Shown here: positions 27,001-42,000 of the stretch, piece by piece
Layout: the number at the start of each line of letters is the position of its first letter
How positions within the stretch are numbered: the stretch's first letter is position 1
Source of the DNA: Nautilus pompilius
Taxonomy: Eukaryota > Mollusca > Cephalopoda > Nautilida > Nautilidae
NCBI GenBank assembly: GCA_018389105.1
Contig: JACATO010001055.1
Span: 1 to 64,000, forward strand
Direction of reading: 5' to 3'
DNA length: 64,000 bases
Position numbers and translations under genes: made by a program
Notes under the pieces: model-generated
Seen by the model: the letters and a program-made list of their open reading frames with translations, nothing else
What the model was told of the DNA's origin: nothing
Databases searched by the model: none

Positions 27001-30000
27001 TTCCCATAAAACAAATGATTTGTGCAAAGATTGCTTTAGTTTCAGCCATGCCTTCAGCTGTTATGGTTGGAAGCTAAATCTCCATGCTATTTGATTTCTG
27101 TAAATATCCAATTGCTCCATTTTTCTTTCATTATCAATGCCTGAACTCTCTCTTTAAAATCAACACTAAATTTCTAGCTGGTTTTCCATTGCTCTCATCT
27201 GTACTTTTTTTTCAAATCAACTGGATTTTTTTTAAGTTCACCGAATGATCACATTTTGATTTTTTTTTTAAACTTTATTCATACCCTTCACTGATTTTCC
27301 TTAAAAAAAAAAAAAAACCCCACTTTCTGCAGACTTCAAAAGTGCCTATGTGATCAAAGTTTTGTAATAATACAATGCAGGAAACCCAAATTTTCTATTT
27401 GATCCAATTCAAGTTTATACTGTTTGGACTCCTTTTATCTGCTTATGCAAAATGTTTACTTAATATTTCAAATGGAAATAATTTATTCATTCATCTTAAT
27501 TTACCTTTCAACTTAGACAATTAGTGCACTACTCCTGGAAGTCTTAAATACCAAGTTCCTCTTAGTTTTGTCGATTTACTTTATCTCTTCAATACACACA
27601 ATAATGCCAGGTACGGTATGTGACAATTTTTCTTTAAAAAAAAAAACCCAAAATATTGTTTTCAAAAGAGAAAAGGTAATGTAATAATTATAGGACTGTT
27701 TCATTCATATTACAGACTGAGAGTTAAAAAATCTATAGCTAATTGTATTATAAATACATCATTAATAACTTAAGAACTGGTAATTTTAGAGACAGATTAC
27801 TAGTGTCCTGCCATAATAATTTGGAGAACCGTAGTTATTACAATGTTTGTGTGTGTTGTAGAAATGCAAGTAAAGAGAAGCATTTGAGTGAAATTCTGTT
27901 TTACTAAATGGCCAAGCAAGCTTTTGTAGCACAAAGAGCATCAATTGTCTATTTAGCAATGAGTCATTAGGATTTTGTTTCAATCTCTAGTCCAGATTCT
28001 TCAATATTTATGAGAGTTTTTTCATTAATTCCATCAAATTAGGAGGACCTGGACAGGTTGCTTTCACAGATGCTCATTTGGATTTATATCAAGCTTGTCA
28101 GCCACCAAGGAAGTTGAATAAAATGGCATAGCAATTTAAATATTCTGAAAACCACTGATCTATCCTCTCACCATGCTACATCTGCTTTCATACTTGACTA
28201 TGAGCTGAAGACATTAGGATTGAAGGTCTTCATTAAGTTTTTGCAATACTAGTGTAACCCCCTGATATGGAATGTGAAATCAGGATTCATTAGAGAAGGG
28301 TGCATGTACCACCAATACTTAGACACACTATGACAGGCCTTTCTCACAGTAGAAATAGTTGGATTCTTTTCTGTATCATGAGCAAAGTCAACAAAATAAT
28401 TGTGACAGTGACTATGGATATGTAGAGTAATGACATGTTATTATCCACAGTTGTCTAGTTATCACTATTAAAGGCTTTCCAGGTCACAGATTCATGAGAA
28501 ATGTTGAGAGCTTTGGCAATTTGTCATTGACTCTGGACTACACTCTGAATGGCTTATTACATAACAATGTGCAAAATCTGCCTGCTTTCAGCATGGCGAT
28601 GGTGCACGGAGGTTATCTTCCCACTAACACATCAAAATAGATACATATTCTAATTTGATATGCTAATTTTTTCAGCTGCATTGATTTGTGGAGAATTAAA
28701 TTATAACAAATATTGTGCATGTAATATATTTGGTAGTTTTGAATTTTTAATAGTTCACTAATTTAAAAAAAGCATTTCCAGGTGATATGAAGGTGTTTGC
28801 TGAAAAAATAATATGCAATATTGAATCTGGCTATTAACAATTTTGTCCACTTTTTTTTCTTTTTTTATTTAAGAAAAAATGTGGCAGCAGTGAAAGTAAA
28901 CATGAACATATTTTACCATTAGAAACAGAAACAGATTACAGGCTATTAAGGCAAAATATTATTTTCTTTCTTAGTTGTATGGTTTGAGTAAAAGTAATTT
29001 GATAACAGTTACAGCTCAATAACATGACAAGTCTGTTATTGTATGCTGGAAACTAACTTTCTATTAATCACTGTAAAACTATAAAGCAAAATATAAAGTA
29101 ATTTTGACCACAAAGATGTACAATATCCTTGACCATCGAGTACAACACCTCCTATGTTATTAATTTTTTTTTTTATTTTTTACAACACAAGCAAAAATCT
29201 CTTTAGTCTAAATTAATAACAAAAACAACTAAGCATTTGATTAATAAGGAGGTAAAGAATAACATTAATTTTCTGTAAAAACAGGTGAGGACCCTGTTAA
29301 AACACTCGTAATCAAAACTACTGGATTTTACACCTTAATTTGAAATAAAATGAGGAAACAAGCAACCACCTTTTCTTGTGATAACAGTTCACACCTTTAT
29401 AAAAAAGTTACGCATTTTACAAATACTTGCTAATAAATACTTTCTTAAATAAAACAATAAGTTTCAAGTTTATTCCATGTTCCAGTAGAATTTACTGAAT
29501 TCGTTCAAGATCTACTTTCTAGCAAGTTTCACAAAATGTGTCATTATCTGACAAATGATCTAACTCATTTAAATACTAGAAACAGATCTGTAATCAATAC
29601 ACGTGTCAGTCATTTAAACCAGTCTTTTTCTATTTCAGAATGAGCTCTTTTTGCAGTTATATACACTCATATTTACATTTAAAAGTTTGATATTAATTAA
29701 TTTACATAAAGGTCCAATCCTCAGATTTCAACTGGTCACTTCTTTCCTACTTTCACTGTGTAAGGTTATATATCTTAAAAAAATTTTTTTTCATTTATTT
29801 TGCATGTTTCAAGTATTTGCTACAATTTATAGTCATTTGTTTAAAATCAATTAAATCATGAAATAGCACCAAAATATGATTTCCTTCCTTTTATTTTGCT
29901 GATAGCTTGTATGATTATAAGATTATAAGCAGGTAGTCAGTCTTCAAGAGTAAAGTTTCTAAAAGTTTTTGTAATGTTTTACTTAAGGTAAACAAGTAAA

Positions 30001-33000
30001 TAGTGTATAATTACACTGTTACAAGAAGCATCAACACAGGCAAAAGGCAATCACAAGAGTTAATGTAATTTCTTAAGGAACTGATAGAAACCACCTTGTC
30101 CATAGTAAGGTTTAATTCTAGAAACTAGACTTGATATTTTAATATTTCTTTCTTTTTTTTTTAAAGATACAAGGGTCAATGCTGAGTAATAAAAATGAAA
30201 CCAAAATGTAATTAAGTGGCAAAATATTTTCATCAACACAAAAAGTTGTTTTTTTTTTGTATCCGCATTAAATTACTTTTGAAATGACGAAAGACAAAAG
30301 TAAATTTTTTTCAAAGATACAGAACTACAAAAACATCAATATTATCATTGATCCAAGCCAAAGGGTGGGGGGAGGGAGGGTAAAGGGTCAATAGCTATGA
30401 AATGTTGATGTTTACATCCTTACAGCATTATTTCAAGGATCACTCTGAACAGAAGTTGGGAAGCCAACAAGTTTCTTGGCAGCCTCCATGAACATGAAGA
30501 GGAAAATATTGTGAGGACATTAGGAGGCTGAGAGAAAATAAAAAAACAATAGGCACTAAAATGAATGAATAATTTTAAAAATATAGAATTATAAACAAAG
30601 AAAATCACTAAGTGGAAAATACAGTAATAGAAATGAAGAAAATAGTGATTTTATGTTCAAGCAGAAGTTTGAAAAGTAATTTCATGAAATTTAAAATATT
30701 ATAGTCTGCATTGTTGTTGTTGTTTACTCTGAACTGGAGATTTTTATATGTTGAGATGCAACTTGTTGTTTAGTGTGGTAACTATATTAACATTGTAAAT
30801 AAATGCAATAACTGATTTATCTAAGAGTTAAAATTGTTTAGAAAAAATAAAATTTGATTAAAAAAGAATAAAAATAAATATTAGATTTCTGAAATGGTAA
30901 GATGCACTAGAATAATTTCCACAAATAAAAAAAAAAAAAGTTTCAATTTAAAATTCCATGAAACAGCTGTGCTATTGACATAATTAATTTACAGTTCAAT
31001 TTGTTCTCAGGTATACAATTTTGTGCCATTTAAGAACATGATATCAAGAAAAATCTTTAACGTGATTGGCTCTACCTCCATTTCATGAATCTTTCAGCAA
31101 GCCACACATATGCAACTTTGAGAAAAGAGCAACTTCCACATTAAAATTTGGTTCTATACACTTGTAGACAACTACAGCTGCATATATGCAAAAATATGCT
31201 TCAAATTTAAAGAAAAACCACCACAGAATTTAATTATGTAATCAAATCCACAATGCAAAATATTATAAATATTTTTCCAATAATAATAGAAGTATATGCA
31301 TACATATTCAGTGTGGTTTAATGTATATCTATAGTCAATTTTATGGAGATGACAATTTTATTTGCCCGATACAATGAAATATAAGGAGATTTTAAAGGTT
31401 GATTTTCTTGTTTGTTACAAGACTATACCAGTCAAATATTATCTAATGACTGCCTTAAAATCTATTTTGTGGGTCACTTCACTAAATGAGAAAAGTTTAA
31501 GTTGCAGTTTACTAAGGGAATTGCAAATAACTCATTTTAACTGGAATATTTTAAAAAACAAAAAACAAACTTACACGGAATAATAAATTTTAAAAATGGC
31601 AGATGTTTCTTTTTGATATGATGATGACCACAAGCATACAATAAATTAATGTTTTAAACTTTACACCATGACGATAGTTAAGCATTAGCCAAAAAATAAT
31701 CTAAAAAGCTTTATAACAGTGAAAAGAGTAAATGTCAATCTTTCTAGGTTTTTGAAGAGTTGAAAAAGATTCACAGACATTACCATGAGTAATATATTGC
31801 TTACACAGATCCCACAGTATCAGTTGAGTCCACAAATGAAAATCCAAACAAAAGACACCAGCAAAGCTTATTTTGAGGAAAAAGCCTAAAGTCACTAAAA
31901 ATAACCCACACACAAAAATCTGATTGAAATAGAAAACCCCAATATTAACTGGGACACCATGTAATCATATTTCAGATCTAAGAAATTTTATGTCAACTCA
32001 CAGAAATGAGAATACAAATTCTACCCTATAAATAAAATCAAAGCCTGATTTACACAAAGTAGATGGCACTAGTACATCACTATAATGATACAAAAACAAA
32101 ATATCCCAAAAATCATGTTATTTATCAAGGATTTCATTTCATATTTAACATCTTTCCCTTTCAAACCATAAATTTTCTAATTCCAATCTCCACACTTGCT
32201 ATAGTTTTGCCTTTTTAGTTACATTCATCATATACAGTAACATTCAACAGGTTAAAAATGTTATACATGCTAGAGGGGCATCATTTGTCCAAATGTTCCT
32301 TTGCTGCCATTTGGTCTTTCTTGGTTATGTCCTATTTGGTGATTTGTGTGGGATCTTCCCTAGTTTTTCCTCACCAGTGTTTGATCAACAATGATAGTCA
32401 TGCATTTCTCAAATGTTAGCACAAAGTCTGATCTATCTGGCTCTTTCAATATTTGCACATATCTTCCAAGCAACCAATGTATCCCACTTGTTGACAGTCC
32501 AATACATAGTGTGGAAGACTGCTGGTCTATAATTGGTTGCTAAATTGGCCTTTCGTAAGGAAGTTCATTGATCATGAAGACAACTCTTTTCTTCTGTTTG
32601 CATTAAACATTGCAGTGTCTACATCTGCTACCAGTTTCCTCAAAACTCAGTTTTACCTACAACGTATCTTGTTTGTGCCACAACTACTCTGCATGATGTT
32701 CGTATATGGTCCATAGTTTGCTTGCTACCACACAGCTTCCATTTTGCTCATTACTCTTCCAAGTTTGGCTTCGCAGACAAACATATATCAGTCCTTAATA
32801 ATGAAACTGAGCCTCAGTGGCACCATATCATTCCATGACAGATCTTTACAAGGCACCATGTTTGATACATGTCTTTTTACTTGCTGGGTTAACCTTTTAC
32901 AGTTGTTTTGCATCTTCTTCCTGATTTACTTCTGTAACCACTGTTTCCTCTTTATTTACTGGTTGCTTATGGCCAAGTCCCTGTTGCCATTTTAGTTAAA

Positions 33001-36000
33001 ATAAATAAAAAAAAAACACCTTGAACTCCAATGAAACTTCAGCTGCAGTCACTATTTTCCCCACTTCCTTCCTGTCTCAAGTGACAAAATAGCTCACCTG
33101 ACAATGAGGATATTTGATTCCTTGAGCTTCGAAAGTGTTGCTTTGTCTTCCTCCATTAGGAATCTCAGAGAGAAATTCAGTTTAGACTATCTACAGTAAA
33201 GGACAAAACTGGTGACTCCAAGCCATTCCCAGGTGAAGTTGGTGATCTTCACCACCACTGCTTCTACGTTCATTGTAATAATTTTATAAGCAGAAGTGGT
33301 CATATGAATTTTGAAATGAGCAAGAACTTAAACTATGACTTTGCACAATAAATATGATAAAGATGATTTATGGTGAATTAGATATCCTCAAAGCATCCTT
33401 GAAAGGACATGGTTTTGAAGAGTTCTAATAGGTGCAATGGTTCTGTACAGTTGATGTTTGGTTTTTTGATCTCACTTTTCCTCAAATCTAGCAAATGTGG
33501 AATATGGCAGTTGTAACTGAATTGTCATCTAATTAAAGCTCTTTGACCAGTCTGTGATATTTGTACCATCTTCTCTTAAACTTGCATCAAAAGCCAAGCC
33601 GATGGTGGTCATGATGGATCACAAGTGAGTGCATGTGGCATGGCTAAAAAATTTAACAATGAAAAACCATGTGCCAACCTTTCTCATTAGCATCTTGTAA
33701 ATAAAATACTGTAAGTAGATAAACCCTAAAATTTTACATCTTATATTAAGTTTTATTTTTATTTACTACATGTTGAGAATCTCTTATCTGAAATTCTGAA
33801 AACTGAAAAGCTCCAAAATCCGAAATATTTTTTGGACTGCCTTCAGTGGAAAATTCCAAAGGTTCCTGGGCGATGAGCAGGTCCTGACAAGCTTGATGTA
33901 ATGCTTTACTCACCACAAATTTTTGTGCTCTCTCTGTACCTTGTTGTGTGTGTTGCATTACCAGTAAATGTCAGCAGCAGTTATAGTACCAGTAGGCCTA
34001 CCGTAGTGATAGCTTACCTTTCTGATGGTTAAATGTACATTTTTAAAATGGTTTCACGCACAAAAGGATTTTAAAATATTGCATAGAACTACCTGTAGGC
34101 TATATGTATTCACATTCAGTTATAATGTTGTAAATAACCTTGTGCTGAGTCCCCACTTCCCAGTGGGCTACCTACCAAATTATGCCGGTATATCTACATT
34201 CCAAAATCTGAAAAATTCTGGAATCCGAAACACATTTGGCCCAAAGGATTTTGGATAAGGGATTCTCAACCTGTATTCTGGCATTGTAAATAAAACAAGC
34301 TGATATTAATTAAAATTATTTTCCAAGTCCTTAGTTCCAATGAGATAAATTCTGTCCTACAATATTCTGAAGCTAAGCATAAGACACACAATGGACATGA
34401 TGAGAAAAAAGATTTTAAGTCTTCAGTAAGAAAAATCACACATGTAAAAGTGTGACAACTTATTTACAGCAATTTTCATAAAATCACAGTCCAAACAGAT
34501 TATGTACTTTGATGTAGGTTGCTAGCCGATGTTCCAGGCAAAAGCCTGTTGATACATTGCTGAAAGGCCTTAGTACAAAAACCCTCCTTTGAAGTCAGCT
34601 CAGTCCCATATTCTTCTGCACAATTATAGTGAAGTGGCTGTTGATGCACATTACTATGACAAACTTGACAGCATTCCATAGTATACTCCTCTACTCCTGA
34701 AAGATGCTTGCCAGCTTCTACTAATTCATCATGTTGTTGCTGAACAAAATTTTAAGTGACTTAAACACACCCTCAGCATTTAAATTGAGTTGTACTGCCC
34801 CCAAAATTATTGTTGTTGTTGAAACACTGCAAGATGCAAAAAATCCTGTTTCAAGTTTACCCATTTAATCATATAGTTAGTCCCTGTGCAGTACTAAAAT
34901 ATTCTGGCTTCCCAAGACTGTTTGCTGCCATCTCTAGCAAAACGTCCATGCTATTATCATAGCCATCGATTGGTGCTTGATAAGCATCTGCATGATACAA
35001 GCAATGTGTGTCAGTTTCTTCAGCACTGAAATAGAAAGGCCTTTGCTTTGAGTTTCTCTTTCAGTTTCTTATACCGCCCAGTTGAGCCAGTGAAAAAAAC
35101 AGTGCTCATACTAAGTGAAAAAAAAAGTCACATCCTCATTGCATGAAGTTGCAGCATCCATGCCCACATAATTCAACAAATTTCCAAAGCAAGGCAGATA
35201 CTTTGCAAGTTCATTGAGGTTGCCTATTCTAGTCTGCATTCTGTGGTGACCAGAAATATTATTCACATTGTCATATCTTTGGCCACAGCATTCCTATATG
35301 TCGGGCTCAACACTTTGAATAAATTTGAGAAATGCATCTGTCATTCCTTTTCACTTGTGCCCTGTTGACTCAATAAAAGTTATAAAGCATCCCAAAGGCT
35401 AATTTTCTTTGAAGTATTGCAAAATGACAGTAAGGTGAACAATGTGAGCATTGTCTTTACATGAATCCAAGATAGTGAATAGTATTTTGCTATTTTAACT
35501 CAATCATTCAGAATGCAAACACTTGCTGATAAAATAGTTAATACGTCCCTTGCCTTTGTTAGCTTTAGTCTAAATGCATTAGCCAAGAATGCATCATACT
35601 CAGCAATTGGTTCCAAAATATCAATCATTTGATCATCAGCTCAGAGTCAACCATTACCTTTTGTTTGTATACTTGGCTGCATCTATCTCTGCACAAATAT
35701 AATTTGGAGATTGCTTGTGCACTGAAATTCTTTCACTGGCACACTTCTAGTTACTGAAGCCATCATTCTCAAAAGCATTATAGCTAGTCAGTGACTGCCA
35801 AGTAACAACCACTTACACTCAATCTGCTCACCAATGGTACATTTACGAATAACATAACCATAGTACAAAATGCCCAATCTTGACTGATGTGACAGATCTA
35901 TTATTTTGTAATTGTTCCAGTGTTTTATGTACTGACAGCAACTTTATTGGCACAATACTTTCACATATCAACAGTAGGCAAGTTCAGTCACATACCAATA

Positions 36001-39000
36001 ACTGACACGAACCATGGCTGCTTCACCTTGACGTTCACTCCATTCAGCCTAACCTGGTCCAACAAAAGCTTCAGGGCAAAGCACATCAGCAGGTCCAGGT
36101 ATATCATGTGCTAAAGATCCACTTGCAGGTGCAAGAAACCAATTAATTATACAAGCACAAAAAAGCTGACATACATAGTTTTATGCATGAGGATTGTTCT
36201 GTTGTCATACACTTCACCAGTTACAGGGATTGTGAATCCCTATCTTGGTTATGAGATTAGGGATCACATTTACTCACTTACAAGAGTGGGTTGCATAAAC
36301 ATGTTTCAGTGTAACAGACCACAAGCAAAAGTCCATACTAGAACTCTTCTGTGATTGAAAACCAAATTGAGTGGAAACGCATGTGGCCAACTGGTGAAAA
36401 AGAGAGATTAAAACATGATGTTGCATTAAACCCAACCGGCCCTAACCAAAATTTGAACTCAAGCCATCAGGCTTAGCAGTCAAATAGTCTGACCACCAGA
36501 CTACTTGAACACCCACATTAGAATCTATTTTATTACTGAAGTAATATAAACCTACATTTCTAGTGAACTACACAATGATATTTTGTTATGGTATAGGTAT
36601 ATATTCAGGGACAAACATTTTTATTCTTAGGCAGTTAATATACATATTTGAACTCAACAGCAGAAACCAAGCCATTAAGATTAAAAGGTGACCAGGTATT
36701 ACAATTAACTCATGGAAAATAATCTATTGCTACTGGTTGCTTTACTAAGCAGATATGCCAATGTAGAAGAAAAGAAAAAGTAAATGTTGCTGACATTAAA
36801 TATAATTATGGTGCATATCAAATACTCCACAAAGTTTGAGGCAGTTCAAAACCAGCACAAGAGTATATGCCTGACCTCTGAGGTTAAAGGCATCCTGAAG
36901 ACTGAAGGCCACCTGGCTTCCTCCATCTGAGTGAGACAGAGTGAAAAAGAGAAACAATTAATGTTTTCATTATGTCCATAAATTATTTCCTTATTTTTCT
37001 TTGCATGTTTCTCTCTTACATTTTTTTTTTCTGAGAAATTATTTAGAAAACAATTCCATTTGGCAATTCTTTCTGCAGGGAATGAATGAACCATCAACAA
37101 GTCTACACTCTCTGCCTTCCACCTAATCAGTAACCAGAGCAATAAATGGATAGTTCTCATCATTAATTAAAAAATATTTTTTTATATATAAGTTTTCAAA
37201 ACTAAACATCTATATAAAGCAAGCATGCACAATTCCAAGTATTTACGGTGTATACTTAAAAGGAAATCTTCCAATTAACCATCTATCAGAGCTCTGGATT
37301 TTACCAAACTCTCATATTTCAATATCATTCTTAAACCAAATTCATGTCAAACACTCAGTGTAAGTAATTTAATTTAAACTACGCTGTGTAAGTATATTTG
37401 GTTTTTAATAAAAATGATTGAGAACAAACCAAAAATAATTCATGCACAGTTTAAATTGAAATTAAGAGATTTCAAATTAAAAACCTACATCTATGAATGT
37501 GTCATTACCAAGTGTTCGTAGCAAATAGTAACTCACAAGAAAGTTGTTGAACCTCTGTTAATAATTAGGAAACAAAACAACATGGCAATAGTTTGCATTA
37601 CAAAATGGATAGTCTTCATGCTTTAGCTTCAAGCAAGTTAAAAAATTGTATTTACAAGTTTCATTTAACAGAAAATAGATTTTACGTAAAACTGAATGAC
37701 TGACTTACCAGGTATCCAAAATGTTATTTCATTGCTTGTCAGTGTTTGATCAGCCTCAGACCCACCAAAGGTTGCTTTACAGTAAGCAGAATAATTTCTT
37801 GATGAGAGTAGCTGTTGAGCTGTGACATTTATAGTTACCAGAGTCTTTTTGAAAGTAGGTGATGAACAATTTGACACAGGCTTAGATATTACATGATCAA
37901 ATTCTTTAGTGGTAGTTTTATTCTGGAAAAAACAAAAAAGTGATTATTTTTACAGTAAAAATGTAACAAAATCTACATTTAAAGAAATACAACAGAAGAA
38001 AACAAAATAATTAGGTCTTTTACGCAGTTTACTGCCTAATTCTAAAAGCTGAAGCTCTTGTATTTTTACATAATTTCTTTTTATTTCTACAACTTTTAAA
38101 TTTTCTATGTATTATTTTGCCGTAAATTGGGGTAGGTCCAATGGTTAATAAAACCATTTAGCAAATTGTACAAATGACAGATTCTGAAATGTGTGTGTGT
38201 CCAAGCCACTGAGAATGCTTTTGATTTTAAAAATTTTACTTTTTCATAGTATGCTGTGTCAAATTTGAAGAACGCAGACAATATCATGAAACAAGTATAA
38301 AATCTCTCTTATGCACACTTATCATCGTATGGTTCAGCAGAGTTCAAACAATGGAAATGACAAACTGTGCTTTGTTCTGTCTGACTCATGATTTTCTGTA
38401 GGATGGCTCGATCGTACCTCAACCATCTGAGATATACACAAGTTAAATATCCGGTGATTTAAAAGATATCCTAAATAAGAAAGCCAAAGCAATCCCTGAA
38501 TTATGACTGCTGCAGATTAACTGTTACAAATGGATGAGTTAAAAACATTTAAAATTAATGAATTTTAAATGGCTCGTATATTTAAATATTTCAGATCAAA
38601 TTTCTGTATCCTTCTGTTTTTTTTTTTTTAAGTTAGGAAGTAAATACTCTATAAGACTTGCAAACAACTGAAGAGAAAACAACAAAGAAAAACTTAAAAT
38701 CTCTACTAAAATTGGCAAAACTGTGAAAATCAACACGATTTTATGATTATTTTTAAATAATAAAATTAACTAAACCCTTTAACTAGCTATCAAAGTGATG
38801 AATACAAAGAACAAAATACTTCTGCAGTAAATAAACCTAACAAAGTATGGAATTATTTTCTAAAATACAAAAGATAAAATGGAAAAAAAAATGGCTGATA
38901 TATTTGTGAGAATTTAGCTTTAACCATAACTTAAATTTACCTCACACCTGGTACTGGCGAGGAGAGAGGGTTTTTTGATTAGATTTCCTCTGTGTGTGAC

Positions 39001-42000
39001 CACGACAGCAGCCATATTTACTAACGATGCTAGTTCAGTCTGGAAGTTGATTTTTGTATTTAAGTCTCTGTAATTGAGAAGGTTCTTTTACTATTCAGTA
39101 ATAGTTTTTTTCCTCATTATCTTCACATTTTAAATTGACCTGAAGACTAGAAGTTTTGTCTTGTAATATTAAATAAAGGAAGTTTTATTCCCCTGGGAAA
39201 AAAAATTGCCACATCAGACAACCATGCCAACAAGTGCCAATACTGAGCCCGTTCTCCGTTGTTTTCCACAAAGGCCACAGTGCTGTCTTACTGAGTCTAT
39301 AAATCTTCTGAATGTTCTTAGAAATATGGACAGGGTCTTGACAATAAACTTGGCATCATAACACATCACAGGAATGCTGTTGAACCTCTGTTAATAATTA
39401 GGAAACAAAACAACATGGCAATAGCTTGCATTACAAAATGGATAGTCTTCATGCTTTAGCGTCAAGCAATTAAAAAATTGTATTTACAAGTTTCATTTAA
39501 CTTACTGCCCTACTACAAAAGGTTCATTTGTGTTTTCCAAAAATAAGTGTGACCATCCCAGCGCATACACAACCCAAATTATTTTTTCAATGGTATTCCT
39601 TCACTTTAGTCAAGAAAATTGGCTTTGCTGCTGTATACATTGGTAAAAATGGGTCCACTATGTAAAGTCTTGCAGACAACTATCTCAATTAACTGGTTAC
39701 ACAACCCAGGTGCACTGTCTACCTTGAACTATTGCTCTGCCATAACTATTGCAAACAGGAGATTACCCTTAGGTGTACTGTGCAGATTATCAGGCCTGAA
39801 CAACAGTTTTAACCATCTGTTGTCAGGCATGTGCACAGTTGCAAATTTAACCTGCTTTAATATGCATAACCACCCTGCAGATGAACAATGGTGGCATGGT
39901 GATATTTTCGCAGTCCTGCAACTTGCCTTGTTGACTGACTGGCTGCTTGAGGCATTTCTACAGCAATTCTTCTCTCAGATTGCTTAGTAAAGAGATAGGA
40001 CAAACTGCTTGGTGAACACACTTACCTTGATTTGGAAAAAAAGAAAATCACCTTCTCAAGTAAAGTTTTGTAAAAATCCAAGATGCCTTCTCAAATTAGT
40101 CAAATGGCTGTAAAAACTGCGAAAAATCACAAATTCATTGCTGCACATTTCCCTGATGCTTTTTTTCATGAAGACCACAGACCATCACATCCAGATCAAA
40201 CGTTACTTGTTATACAGTTTCCAACATTTTTCAATTTATTTGCTCATAAATTGGTTCAGTATATTTGAAATATTATTTACAAAAAGGTAGATATAAATCA
40301 CTTAATAATTATAATTTCATAATATAAAATTATTATAGAGCAAACAAATGTATTAAATCCATAAGTAAAATACAGACCAGCTTTCACTCTAAAAAAATCC
40401 AGATATGTAACCAGTAAAGAGGGTAACAAACAGAATCTATCGAGGCTAAAAGAAAATCACTTCAATCAAATGAGTATATAATTTATTGTTATTTATTTCA
40501 CTGAAGGAATGTCAATAGGTTTAGGATTTAAAATATGATAGATATAAATCTTTCATCAACTCCAATTCAAACTAAAGCACTGAAGTTTCTTCTTTTCTAT
40601 TAACCAGCTTTTCAATGTATAAATTAAATAATATTCCCTGTTCACTAAAGTCATTGCATCACCAATTTATTAATGATGAAACATTTTGGACTGATCTGCC
40701 TTGGCATAAATAATCTAAGAATGATTGTTTCTGTTCTAGCTCCTCTGATAGGCATCTTTTCTGTCTCAGCCACATGGGGGTAGGATGGTCTTTTACAATG
40801 CATGTTTGTGTTTCCTTGAATAGACATTTATTCACTGATGATTATTTTGATACCACATTTGTATGAGTATTTTTAAATAGCAAATGTTTAAAAACTCACC
40901 TTATGATTAATTGTATATATCAGTAGACAAGTAAACAATCATTCTTAAAAATGCTACTAGATAAAAGCTCAACTTCTCCTGCTTAAGATGTTACTTTTAG
41001 AGATGAGCTTGGTAAACAACTTGTCACAAAAAAGTAAAGCGAAGTGTGATGTGTGCAACTAATCTAGAATTGACGTTCTCAACTATGTCTCCATCTCTCT
41101 GCAGCAAACATGCTGTTTTCTATAAATTTGTTTGTTATACTTACATAACCATACAACAACATTAAAAATGGATCCTTTTAATAATAATAATACCATAAAA
41201 CAGAATTAAAAACTGGCACTTACTTTATAATAACATACTACATTTTTGTAATAAGGGTTTGAACAATCGATCCAAGCAGTCAGTGAATCAGGATCACGTG
41301 TTTTTCCACTTAACGTGATATTATGGCCAAGTTCTGCAAAAGATTAATTAAAATAATTCATTTCCCACAAAATTAGTTTTTGAATTTGATGAGGAAAAAG
41401 AATTTGAAAATGTAAATAAAAGGAAAACAAAAAAATAAGCTACATCAGTTTATTTTAAAATAAATATTTCAAAAAGGTATGAAATTCTAGAAAGCTTGGA
41501 ATTTACAGGTTTCATCTATTTGCTGAAATTGGTTTTGAACCCATATTTATTTCCCAAACCTTTCACATATACCAACCAGAGAAAAAGTCCTTTAAAGGAT
41601 CAATCTGCTAGGTAAAACGCTATTTCATTTGTTGCAGACCACTGCTTACCAATAGATCTCGTGTGTAATCAGTTTGATTCTAGAAATATGTTATTTAGCA
41701 AGTTCTTTGGTGGGAAAAACTGGTCAGATTTACAGATGTTTAGATCAAATGCAGTTTTCAGAGATTTTCTGTACTCAGAGGTCACTTCAGACAAATGGAA
41801 ATCTTGAAGACCCACTGTCAACTGCATTGATCTCTCTTACCACTGGTCACAAAACATCTTCAGAAAATTCTGCTTCCATTAGCAGAAAAAAACAAACAAA
41901 CAAACTTATTCTGCCTGATTTTGACAAAAATTTTAATTGTTCAATTGGGTACAAACTAAAACTAATCAACACTGAATTTTAACTCGAGTACTGTTTCCAG

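Larger units (their letters stand above)
22600..33768. other. Intron DNA with scattered relics; otherwise nothing recognised
   Basis: Apart from the LINE, possible retrocopy and Tc1-like pieces listed separately, this part of the intron is AT-rich with homopolymer runs. Minus-strand open pieces at about 32.27-32.95 kb (for example GRYVQILKEPDRSDFV) look like mobile-element remains but could not be classified. Confidence 0.5.

Noticed and set aside
32270-32995. Minus-strand open pieces resembling a retroelement (GRYVQILKEPDRSDFV)
   Set aside because: I compared them mentally with piggyBac and copia patterns and neither fits over more than a few residues; left unclassified.
36846-37163. Minus-strand frame of 105 codons as a possible extra receptor exon
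   Set aside because: It lacks Ig cysteines, and no phase-1 acceptor and donor pair gives an in-frame insert between exon 6 and the last exons.
39619-39987. Plus-strand frame of 122 codons
   Set aside because: No domain, signal peptide, splice or promoter context; composition looks like chance in a less AT-rich patch.
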